Shown one piece after another: positions 1 through 5,181 of a DNA stretch of 5,181 bases. Location of the stretch: assembly GCA_011371465.1 (NCBI GenBank), contig DRQL01000141.1, positions 1 to 5,181 on the forward strand, written 5' to 3'. Each line of letters opens with the position of its first letter. Position 1 is the stretch's first letter. Source of the stretch: Gammaproteobacteria bacterium (GTDB lineage Bacteria; Pseudomonadota; Gammaproteobacteria; DSM-19610). Made by a program: the position numbers and the translations under genes. The notes beneath the pieces are model-generated. The model ran no database searches, was not told where the DNA came from, and saw nothing but the letters and a program-made list of their open reading frames with translations.

Positions 1-879
1 CATGCGGTACCATCGTTCGGTCTGATCGTCGGGAGCCACGCGCACTTCCAGCTGCACCGGCTGACCATCGATCACCTGCTGCCAGGCGGTGAGTACCCGT
101 TCCCGTTCGGCACCATTGATACGGTAGAAACAGGGGATCGGGGCTTCCAGTTCGCGATCGCAGAAACCCCGGGTACCGGGACTCGCGTAACTGATGCGAT
201 TGGTTTCGATATCGACGGTCCATAGCATCTGGGGAATATGGCCAAGGATTTCAGAGGCCAGGTCCTGCTCGACACCGAGTTCATCGCGCTGTTCCCGGAT
301 CTGCTCGACCGCTGTACGCCAGTAGGCTTCCGTCATGACCGCCAGGTCGCGGAAGATCATTTTGATCAACGCGGATTCCAGTGCATCCCGGTCTTCGTCG
401 GCGATTTGCGGATCACTGGCCACCAGGCGCCGCAGGTGCTCCATGAACAGCCGGTAGGCACCCAGCGACCAGACCGGCTTCACCCCCAGCTCGTAGTGCG
501 CCCGGCCCAACTGCTCGCTGCGAACCGTGGCCTTTTCGTCGATATGCCCTTTCAGCAGGCTCAGCTTGTGCTGGAGCATGCCGCGCACCAGTTCGCCGAT
601 ATTGCCGCCGGAACGCTCGTAGGCGTACATCACATCGGCGATATCGGGATTATCGAACAGGTAGTTGTAGCTGGTCTCCGCAAAACCCGCGGCACCCTGG
701 GCGAGGATGTCCTGGTAGCGGTTGAGCAGCAGCGTGTCCTCGCCGTTCAGCTGGAGAACGTAATTGAACTCCTTACCCTGAATCGCGCTGGCAGGGGATT
801 TCCTGCGCGTACTGCGCCGCCCTTCCTCCTTGGACCGTGCACTCTTTTTCGATGGTGTTGGCATTGCCAAATCCAGCAT
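1..879 (-). CDS. Globin-coupled sensor with PAS domain (partial, C-terminus off the left edge)
   Basis: I translated the minus strand by hand: 293 codons are open from the ATG at 879 to base 1 with no stop. Residues about 40-195 look like a sensor globin. LGRAHYELGV (124-133) supplies H128 as the likely proximal haem ligand. The following W136 and GAY (139-141) fit the family pattern. Y71 is a plausible distal tyrosine. Residues about 205-293 look like a PAS domain (LWTVDIETNRISYAS, 219-233). Residues 11-27 form a very basic tail with nine K/R. By family knowledge, such proteins sense oxygen or redox through haem, and many carry a C-terminal GGDEF and/or EAL domain for cyclic-di-GMP, or a kinase or methyl-accepting domain; the output domain here is not visible. 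An in-frame TAA at 901-903 makes ATG 879 the first usual start. It lacks a clear ribosome binding site, and ATG 864 is an alternative. It is co-oriented with fliK, 104 bases downstream of it. Confidence 0.85.
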   Translation of the reverse strand, partial: MLDLAMPTPSKKSARSKEEGRRSTRRKSPASAIQGKEFNYVLQLNGEDTLLLNRYQDILAQGAAGFAETSYNYLFDNPDIADVMYAYERSGGNIGELVRGMLQHKLSLLKGHIDEKATVRSEQLGRAHYELGVKPVWSLGAYRLFMEHLRRLVASDPQIADEDRDALESALIKMIFRDLAVMTEAYWRTAVEQIREQRDELGVEQDLASEILGHIPQMLWTVDIETNRISYASPGTRGFCDRELEAPIPCFYRINGAERERVLTAWQQVIDGQPVQLEVRVAPDDQTERWYRM

Positions 880-896
880 TGTTATAGTTGTAACAA
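879..896. promoter_or_regulatory. Inverted repeat at the start of the globin sensor gene, possible operator
   Basis: TTGTTA-N6-TAACAA is a perfect 6-base inverted repeat. It covers the candidate -10 element and touches the first start codon. A protein bound here would block the promoter. It does not match the FNR consensus (TTGAT-N4-ATCAA), and I cannot assign a regulator. An AT-rich 6-base repeat may arise by chance. Confidence 0.25.
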
Positions 897-909
897 GACG
901 TTAGCACAA
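881..909 (-). promoter_or_regulatory. Candidate sigma-70-type promoter for the globin sensor gene
   Basis: On the minus strand TTGTGC (909-904) and TATAAC (886-881) are separated by exactly 17 bases, which fits a sigma-70 promoter. The local sequence is AT-rich against a GC-rich background. Transcription would be expected to begin near 874, inside codon 2 of the ATG at 879. That would imply translation from ATG 864, or that the match is fortuitous. No strong terminator is seen between fliK and this site, so read-through from the flagellar operon also remains possible. Confidence 0.35.
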
Positions 910-983
910 GACCCGGCATAAATACAATCCATCTGTTACCGCCCGCCAGCACCGCCCGGAACAAGTTCTTGAAAACCGGCTGA

Positions 984-2234
984 TTAGGCAAAAAGATCCA
1001 GTCGCCCGCTCTCCAGGAAACTGCCGAGCGTGGTCTCCAGCACGGTTTCCGGCCCTGCTTCCGGCCCTGCTTCCGGCAGGGGATTTCCCCCGTTCCAGGT
1101 CGTGTCACCACGTTCACCGGAAGCGCGTTCCTGGCCGGCAAAAGACTGCCCGGAAACGTCCACGTCCACCAGTTCGACCCCGCTGGCGTCGAACATCTCG
1201 CGCAGGCGGGGCAAAGCGGCTTCCAGCGCATCCCGAACCACCCCGTGCGCCGCGTGGAACTGGATACTGGCCTGGTCATTCTGCACCTGGAGACGCACTT
1301 CCATCGGCCCCAGGTGCGCCGGGTTCAACTGGATCCTGGCCCCCTGCAGGTTCTGGCCGGCCAGCCACTGGATACGTTCTCCCAGCGCCTGGTCCCAGCC
1401 GGCCTGGTTGAACTGCGCACCCAGGGTCAGGGTGGGCAGGCCGTTCGGCGTGGAGGACGCGGACGGCGGCGGCGCAGCGGCTCCTGCCGCGCCCGCGACA
1501 TCCGTGCGCGGCAGGGCATCCGCGCTGCCGGACACACCCGGGTTGCGCTGTTTGATGACGTCCAGCAGGTCGGTCAGCGGGGACTGCCGCTGATCGCTAT
1601 CGGCTTGCGGAAGTTGTGCCAGCGCCCTGTCCAGGCCGGTATGTTTCAGTTGGAAAGGTGATTCCTCCGGCGGCGCCCGGTCGCCCGTGGCGTTGGCAGC
1701 TGCCCGGTCATCGGGCGTGACCAACGGTGCCCGCGGGTGCTGCCCTGTGCCGGTGCTTCCCTCTCTCAGGATCCTGCCATCCACAGCGGCCAGTACAGCC
1801 GTTTGCGAACCGGCAACGCTGCCGTTATCCGGTATGGCCGTCAGCACCTGCTGCAACACCAGGGCCATCTCGCTGGCCGGATTGGTCTCGCCATCAGCCT
1901 GCAACTGTTCCAGCCGGTCCGTCATCCGCTCCACCAGCGATCCGGTATCGATACCGGCCTGTTCCGCACTGTCCAGTACCTGCTCCAGCAACGGCAACAG
2001 CTTGCCTCCCTGCGGCAAGGATTGCAGTTGCAGGGCCAGCTCGTCCGCAGCGGCGAAATCTTCCGCAGCGTCGGCCGGACGGGACGGCAGCGCGGCTTGC
2101 GCTTCATCGAGCAACGGGGCAAACCCGCCGGAAAGCGCCTCATCCTCTTGATTTAGCGGTGCTTTATTTTCAACCCCGGCGGTGTTTCCGGTACTGTCCG
2201 GGGTTAGCTGTAGTGCTGTCAGGGTGGCATTCAT
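984..2234 (-). CDS. fliK: Flagellar hook-length control protein FliK
   Basis: The product is 416 residues, similar in size to the roughly 405-residue FliK of enteric bacteria. FliK is exported as a molecular ruler during hook growth. Its C-terminal domain then acts on FlhB to switch export from rod/hook to filament proteins. Residues about 1-270 are low in complexity and rich in Ala, Gln, Pro and Ser, as expected for the variable ruler part; AGAAGAAAPPP (247-257) is a flexible linker. Residues about 278-365 match the conserved Flg_hook domain, with LNPAHLGPMEVRLQV (303-317) as its hallmark. About 50 further residues follow, including an AGPE repeat (388-395). I chose ATG 2234 because AGGAG lies 7 bases upstream. 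An in-frame ATG at 2258 would add 8 residues and place that ribosome binding site inside the gene. It follows fliJ after 64 bases. The N-terminal half is too variable to identify alone; the call rests on the C-terminal domain and gene order. Confidence 0.93.
   Translation of the reverse strand: MNATLTALQLTPDSTGNTAGVENKAPLNQEDEALSGGFAPLLDEAQAALPSRPADAAEDFAAADELALQLQSLPQGGKLLPLLEQVLDSAEQAGIDTGSLVERMTDRLEQLQADGETNPASEMALVLQQVLTAIPDNGSVAGSQTAVLAAVDGRILREGSTGTGQHPRAPLVTPDDRAAANATGDRAPPEESPFQLKHTGLDRALAQLPQADSDQRQSPLTDLLDVIKQRNPGVSGSADALPRTDVAGAAGAAAPPPSASSTPNGLPTLTLGAQFNQAGWDQALGERIQWLAGQNLQGARIQLNPAHLGPMEVRLQVQNDQASIQFHAAHGVVRDALEAALPRLREMFDASGVELVDVDVSGQSFAGQERASGERGDTTWNGGNPLPEAGPEAGPETVLETTLGSFLESGRLDLFA
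1047..1077 (-). repeat. 12-base tandem repeat in the 3' part of fliK
   Basis: Two perfect copies of a 12-base unit (TTCCGGCCCTGC on the plus strand, 1047-1058 and 1059-1070) are followed by a 7-base partial copy to 1077. On the minus strand they encode Pro-Glu-Ala-Gly repeats in the tail beyond the Flg_hook domain. The unit is a multiple of three, so changes in copy number keep the reading frame. Confidence 0.85.
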
Positions 2235-2241
2235 CCCGTTG

Positions 2242-2246
2242 CTCCT
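2242..2246 (-). promoter_or_regulatory. Ribosome binding site that decides the fliK start
   Basis: AGGAG lies 7 bases before the ATG at 2234. It supports that codon over the upstream in-frame ATG at 2258, which has no comparable site. Confidence 0.7.
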
Positions 2247-2298
2247 GCATCCATCCAAGTGACCTGCAGGTTAACGGAGCAAGGCCTGTGCCAATCTC

Positions 2299-2733
2299 CT
2301 ATTTCCTGTGCGTGTGCAGCGTGCGCTCATCCTGTTCCTGCTGCTCGCGGCGCTCCTGCTGGCGGTGTTCCTCGCGGCGATAGCGGTGTACCACCTTGTC
2401 GATGGCCTGACTGTGTGAACGGGTCTCCAGCCACTGGCGGCGGGTCTGTTCATGCTGGCTGCAGCACTGCTCGATGAGGTTTTCCTGCTGGCGGATGGCT
2501 TCACCGAGACGATTGAGGAAAATACGGTAGTCGCGTACACGAGCGGCACCCAGCCCGCTGCCGCCGGACTGTTCGAAATCCCTGGCATACTGCTCCCGGT
2601 AGGCGCGCAGTTCTTCCAGCCGGGCGCGCTGGGCGTCCAGGTTCTGCTGACTCTGTCCGAGTTCCTGCACCGCGTTCTGTTCACGGTTTTGCGCGACCCG
2701 TTGTACCGGCTGCATGCGTTTGGAACGTGTCAT
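2299..2733 (-). CDS. fliJ: Flagellar export protein FliJ
   Basis: The product is 144 residues, close to the usual FliJ length of about 147. It is almost wholly charged and Gln-rich with no membrane segment, fitting the antiparallel two-helix coiled coil of FliJ. By family knowledge FliJ inserts in the FliI hexamer like the gamma stalk of F1-ATPase, binds FlhA and helps use of the proton motive force for export. The start MTRSKRMQPVQRVAQ is typical. L42, Y45, Y49, F72, L76 and A79 fall where I recall the conserved FlhA-binding surface of Salmonella FliJ, with the same numbering. The C-terminus (118-144) is rich in Arg, Glu and Gln. ATG 2733 is the first start after an in-frame stop at 2737-2739; GGGAG stands a rather long 11 bases upstream. 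It sits between fliI (71-base gap with a REP-like hairpin) and fliK (64-base gap). Weak sequence conservation makes gene order important, but both agree. Confidence 0.92.
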   Translation of the reverse strand: MTRSKRMQPVQRVAQNREQNAVQELGQSQQNLDAQRARLEELRAYREQYARDFEQSGGSGLGAARVRDYRIFLNRLGEAIRQQENLIEQCCSQHEQTRRQWLETRSHSQAIDKVVHRYRREEHRQQERREQQEQDERTLHTHRK

Positions 2734-2780
2734 TTGCTATCCATCTCCCGGGACCGTAGCCCTGTTCGCTTGCCAAACAT

Positions 2781-2808
2781 CCATCGCGCCGAAGGGCGGC
2801 GCTCCTAC
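2781..2808 (-). repeat. REP-like element (GTAG type) between fliI and fliJ
   Basis: On the minus strand the element begins with GTAGGAGCG, followed by a perfect 6-base stem (GCGCCG 2802-2797, CGGCGC 2791-2786) around the loop CCCTT, and ends CGCGATGG. A GTAG head, a short GC-rich hairpin and a CGCGA tail are the layout of the extragenic palindromic repeats of Pseudomonas and Xanthomonas-like bacteria that are mobilised by REP-associated tyrosine transposases (RAYT). The head overlaps the fliI stop codon. No poly-T follows, so it is not a typical intrinsic terminator; it could shield or pause the transcript. Only one copy is seen in this window, so its repeat nature is inferred. Confidence 0.65.
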
Positions 2809-4163
2809 GCCGGTGTTTCCAGCTCTGCACCCAATGCGATGGCAAGACCGGCCAGGCTGTCGTTCCAGCTGACCCGTTCGTGCATGTGCTGCTGCAGGAA
2901 CTGGCTCATTTGCGGGTACATGCGGATGGCCTCGTCGACCCGGGCATCGCTGCCCGACTGGTACGCACCCACGTTGATCAGGTCACGGTTCTGGCGGTAA
3001 CTCGAATACACCTGCCGGAAACGCCGCACAGCCTGTTCGTGCTCGGGCGCCACGATGTTCACCATGACCCGGCTGATGGACGCTTCGATATCGATGGCCG
3101 GGTAATGCCCCGCTTCCGCCAGTTCGCGCGACAGCACGACATGACCATCCAGGATGGCGCGTGCCGCATCGGCAATCGGATCGTTCTGGTCGTCACCTTC
3201 CACCAGCACGGTGTAAAACGCCGTGATCGAACCGCCCCTGTCACCGGTACCCGCCCGCTCGACCAGTTGCGGCAGGCGCGCAAACACCGACGGCGGGTAA
3301 CCCTTGGTGGCCGGTGGTTCACCGATGGCCAGCGCGACTTCGCGCTGCGCCTGCGCAAACCGTGTCAACGAGTCCATCAACAGCAGGACCTGTTTACCCT
3401 GGTCGCGGAAGTGCTCGGCCACACTGGTGGCCAGCATGGCCCCGTGCATGCGCATTACCGGCGAGTTGTCAGCCGGTGTAGCGACCACCACGGCACGTGT
3501 CAGTCCTTCCTCACCCAGGATATTCTGTACGAATTCCTTGACCTCCCGGCCACGTTCACCAATCAGCCCGACCACGATGACATCGGCATCGGTATAGCGC
3601 GTCATCATGCCCAGCAACACACTCTTGCCCACGCCACTGCCCGCGAACAGGCCCATGCGCTGGCCGCGGCCGACGCTCAACAGGGCGTTGATGGCGGCGA
3701 CACCGACATCCAGCGGCTCACTGATCGGCGGCCGCGAGAGCGGATTGATGGCACTCCCGGTCAACGGTACATGCCGATCCGCCTGGATCGGGCCCTTGTC
3801 GTCCAGCGGGTTCCCGGCGCCATCGAGCACCCGCCCAAGCAGGTGATCACCGACCGGAACCTCGCAGCCGCTGTCGACCGGCACCACCCGCGCATCGGGC
3901 CCCAGGCCCTGCAGGTCTCCAATCGGCATCAGGTACAGTTTATCGTCGTGGAAACCGACCACTTCGGCTTCGATCGGTCGGCCCAGGCGGGATTCGATCA
4001 GGCAGCGGCCGCCGATAGCAGCCTGGCAACCCACGGCCTCCAGGGTCAGTCCCACCATACGTGTCAGCTTGCCGGCCACCACCAGTGGCCGCGGTTGTAC
4101 AGCGCGCTGAAGATACGGGTCCAGCCGCTGTTTCAGGCGTTCATTACGGGCAGCCGCCAGCAT
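2805..4163 (-). CDS. fliI: Flagellum-specific export ATPase FliI
   Basis: The 452-residue product is the usual length for FliI, the cytoplasmic ATPase that forms a hexamer under the export gate and helps unfold and load substrates and release chaperones. Residues about 20-95 form the N-terminal beta-barrel-like domain. The ATPase core follows: Walker A AGSGVGKS (174-181, K180), GERGREV with catalytic E203 (202-208), Walker B VLLLMDSLTR (259-268, D264), and the F1/type III ATPase signature PAIDIEASIS (355-364). The last 70 residues fit the C-terminal helical domain. All key residues are intact. SEPLDVGVAAINALLSVGRGQRMGLF-type sequence ahead of Walker A is characteristic of the family. The ATG at 4163 overlaps the fliH stop (TGATG), indicating translational coupling; no strong ribosome binding site is seen. 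The TAG stop lies in the GTAG head of the REP-like element. A virulence-type ATPase is less likely because of the flagellar neighbours. Confidence 0.98.
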   Translation of the reverse strand: MLAAARNERLKQRLDPYLQRAVQPRPLVVAGKLTRMVGLTLEAVGCQAAIGGRCLIESRLGRPIEAEVVGFHDDKLYLMPIGDLQGLGPDARVVPVDSGCEVPVGDHLLGRVLDGAGNPLDDKGPIQADRHVPLTGSAINPLSRPPISEPLDVGVAAINALLSVGRGQRMGLFAGSGVGKSVLLGMMTRYTDADVIVVGLIGERGREVKEFVQNILGEEGLTRAVVVATPADNSPVMRMHGAMLATSVAEHFRDQGKQVLLLMDSLTRFAQAQREVALAIGEPPATKGYPPSVFARLPQLVERAGTGDRGGSITAFYTVLVEGDDQNDPIADAARAILDGHVVLSRELAEAGHYPAIDIEASISRVMVNIVAPEHEQAVRRFRQVYSSYRQNRDLINVGAYQSGSDARVDEAIRMYPQMSQFLQQHMHERVSWNDSLAGLAIALGAELETPA

Positions 4164-4789
4164 CAGCTTTTCTGCCTGTCAGTCTGACGCTGACCGCCCA
4201 GCACCCCGGCAATTACCGAGTTCAGGCGGGTTTCGATGGTGGCATCGATCTGTGCAGTGCTGGTCACCACCCGGCAGCCGCCGCGATCGAGCACCGGGTC
4301 TTCCACCACCCGGATAGCCTGCTCGCCTTCCTGCAGGGACAGCGCCTCGCACACGAGTATGGCATCCTCCGGGTTCAGCACCAGCTGCACGTCCCGTGCT
4401 GCGACCGGCAGTGCTGCAAGGGCTTCGCGCACCACACCGATCACCTGCCCGGGATCGGTTTTCAGTTCCCGCCGCACCAGCTGGCGCGCCACCAGCATGG
4501 CCAGTTGCGCCAGTTGCTGTTCCACGCTGTCATCCAGCTGCTCGAGCGGCTTCGCCAGCGTCTGCACGATCTGTTCAAGAACGCGCGCCTGGCCCAGCAT
4601 TTCATCCCGGCCCTGGTCACGCCCTTCCTGCAGACCCTGCCGGAATCCTTCCTGCCGGGCCTGCTCCTCGATTTCTTCCAGCTGGCGCGCCGTGACCGGG
4701 CGCTTGTGACTGCCCTGACCCGACTGCACTTCCGGCACGTTCCAGGCCTGGCAGTCCGACAACTCTTCGCTGCGTATGACCCTAGACAA
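4163..4789 (-). CDS. fliH: Flagellar assembly protein FliH (probable TTG start)
   Basis: FliH binds FliI as a dimer, holds its ATPase in check and brings it to the export gate and the C-ring. Starting at TTG 4789 gives 208 residues opening (M)SRVIRSEELSDCQAWNVP, like typical FliH N-termini with a conserved Trp (W16) in the segment used to dock on FlhA and the C-ring. A run of GxxxG steps (G48, G52, G56, G60) is a hallmark of FliH. The helical part continues to about residue 100. The C-terminal part (about 105-200, ending near DRGGCRVVTSTAQIDATIETRL) resembles the FliH/V-ATPase E-subunit domain that contacts FliI. The frame stays open to an ATG at 4918, but those 43 extra residues lie inside fliG, are Arg/Trp/Cys-rich and look like out-of-frame translation. 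AAGGGG (4805-4800) lies 10 bases before the TTG. It overlaps fliG by 8 bases and fliI by 1 base. Confidence 0.93.
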   Translation of the reverse strand: MSRVIRSEELSDCQAWNVPEVQSGQGSHKRPVTARQLEEIEEQARQEGFRQGLQEGRDQGRDEMLGQARVLEQIVQTLAKPLEQLDDSVEQQLAQLAMLVARQLVRRELKTDPGQVIGVVREALAALPVAARDVQLVLNPEDAILVCEALSLQEGEQAIRVVEDPVLDRGGCRVVTSTAQIDATIETRLNSVIAGVLGGQRQTDRQKS

Positions 4790-5181
4790 ACTGTTCCGAC
4801 CCCTTGCCGCCCAGCACCAGCTCACCGGACTCGGACATGCGCCGGGCAATGGCGAGTATTTCCTTCTGCGCGCCCTCGACTTCGCTGAGACGCACCGGAC
4901 CCTTGTTCTCCAGGTCATCGCGCATCATCTCCGCCGCGCGTTTACTCATGTTGCTGAAGATTTTTTCCTTCATGCCTTCCTCGGCGCCCTTGAGCGCCAG
5001 GATCAGGGTCTCGGAGGACACTTCGCGCAACAGGGCCTGGATGCCGCGGTCATCGACGTCGATCAGGTTGTCGAACACAAACATGAGGTCCTGGATCTGC
5101 TGACCGAGTTCGGCATCTGCGTCCTTGATGGCCTCCATGATTTCGCCTTCGATGGAACTGTCCACGAAGTTGAGGATATCC
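4782..5181 (-). CDS. fliG: Flagellar motor switch protein FliG (partial, N-terminus off the right edge)
   Basis: The last 132 residues are present, in frame to base 5180 (opening DILNFVDSSIEGEIMEAIKD). FliG is the rotor protein of the C-ring. It meets the stator MotA with its C-terminal domain and sets rotation direction with FliM and FliN. The segment covers the end of the middle domain and the whole C-terminal domain. The charged residues that correspond to E. coli K264, R281, D288, D289 and R297 are all kept: LKGAEE, SKRAAE, RDDLENKG and GPVR. This points to a working torque helix. The middle-domain EHPQ motif would lie beyond the edge. The GTG at 5165 is inside the gene and is not a start. 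The TAG stop (4784-4782) overlaps the probable fliH start, which suggests one transcript with coupled translation. Confidence 0.97.
   Translation of the reverse strand, partial: DILNFVDSSIEGEIMEAIKDADAELGQQIQDLMFVFDNLIDVDDRGIQALLREVSSETLILALKGAEEGMKEKIFSNMSKRAAEMMRDDLENKGPVRLSEVEGAQKEILAIARRMSESGELVLGGKGSEQFV
4787..4805 (-). promoter_or_regulatory. Translation start signals of fliH within the end of fliG
   Basis: AAGGGG (4805-4800), 10 bases, then TTG (4789-4787), which overlaps the fliG stop as TTGTCTAG. There is no ATG or GTG in frame between 4789 and the start of recognisable FliH sequence. Spacing is a little long, so initiation probably relies on ribosomes ending fliG. Confidence 0.5.

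Noticed and set aside
823..834. AAGGAGGAAGGG, a strong ribosome-binding-like sequence within the sensor gene
   Set aside because: No ATG, GTG or TTG follows in frame at a workable distance; it encodes Lys-Glu-Glu-Gly in the basic tail.
238..921. A plus-strand open frame of 227 codons opposite the globin sensor
   Set aside because: The minus strand gives a coherent globin-PAS protein running off the edge. The plus-strand product shows no family features.
910..983. A terminator after fliK
   Set aside because: Only a weak CCGG...CCGG pairing and a short CAAG-AA-CTTG palindrome are present, with no stable stem followed by T residues.
773..1279. A minus-strand open frame across the end of fliK and the start of the sensor gene
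   Set aside because: It is out of frame with the conserved FliK C-terminal domain, is Trp/Arg/Cys-rich, and overlaps two supported genes.
2235..2258. A fliK start at ATG 2258
   Set aside because: It would place the good AGGAG site inside the gene; ATG 2234 is correctly spaced from it.
2729..2744. A tiny ORF (ATG GAT AGC AAA TGA) whose stop overlaps the fliJ start
   Set aside because: GGGAG directly abuts its ATG with no spacing, and four codons are too few to support as a leader peptide; chance is sufficient.
2880..4187. A long plus-strand open frame of 435 codons opposite fliI
   Set aside because: It lies wholly antisense to an unmistakable FliI with all its motifs, is rich in His, Arg and Gln, and shows no recognisable domain. 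It is a by-product of GC-rich codon use.
4163..4918. A longer FliH starting at ATG 4918
   Set aside because: The extra 43 residues lie inside conserved fliG in another frame and do not resemble a FliH N-terminus.

Overview
The window is a stretch of a flagellar export and motor gene cluster, read entirely from the minus strand. In transcription order (right to left) it holds the 3' part of fliG, then fliH, fliI, fliJ and fliK, and finally the 5' part of a gene for a haem globin-coupled sensor protein with a PAS domain. The order fliG-H-I-J-K, the sequence characters of the proteins, the high G+C content and a GTAG-type REP element between fliI and fliJ suggest a flagellated gammaproteobacterium, perhaps a purple-sulfur or Xanthomonad/Pseudomonad-like lineage. 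I cannot name a genus from the sequence alone.

Layout on the minus strand. 5181-4782: C-terminal 132 residues of FliG, the rotor/switch protein. 4789-4163: FliH, probably starting at a TTG codon that overlaps the fliG stop. 4163-2805: FliI, the export ATPase, coupled to fliH through a TGATG overlap. 2804-2734: a 71-base gap holding a REP-like hairpin whose GTAG head supplies the fliI stop codon. 2733-2299: FliJ. 2298-2235: a 64-base gap. 2234-984: FliK, the hook-length ruler, with a conserved C-terminal substrate-switch domain and a short tandem repeat in its tail. 983-880: a 104-base gap with a candidate promoter and an inverted repeat. 879-1: the first 293 codons of the globin-PAS sensor, running off the left edge.

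How they work together: FliH and FliI form the regulator-ATPase complex of the flagellar type III secretion system. FliJ is the central stalk that links FliI to the FlhA export gate. FliK measures the hook and switches export from hook to filament substrates. FliG receives torque from the stator. The globin-PAS protein stands where fliL often follows fliK in gammaproteobacteria. By family knowledge such proteins are oxygen or redox sensors, usually ending in a cyclic-di-GMP enzyme domain, so it may tie motility to oxygen; its output domain lies outside the window. No RNA gene, CRISPR array, complete mobile element or stretch above 300 bases without a gene was seen.
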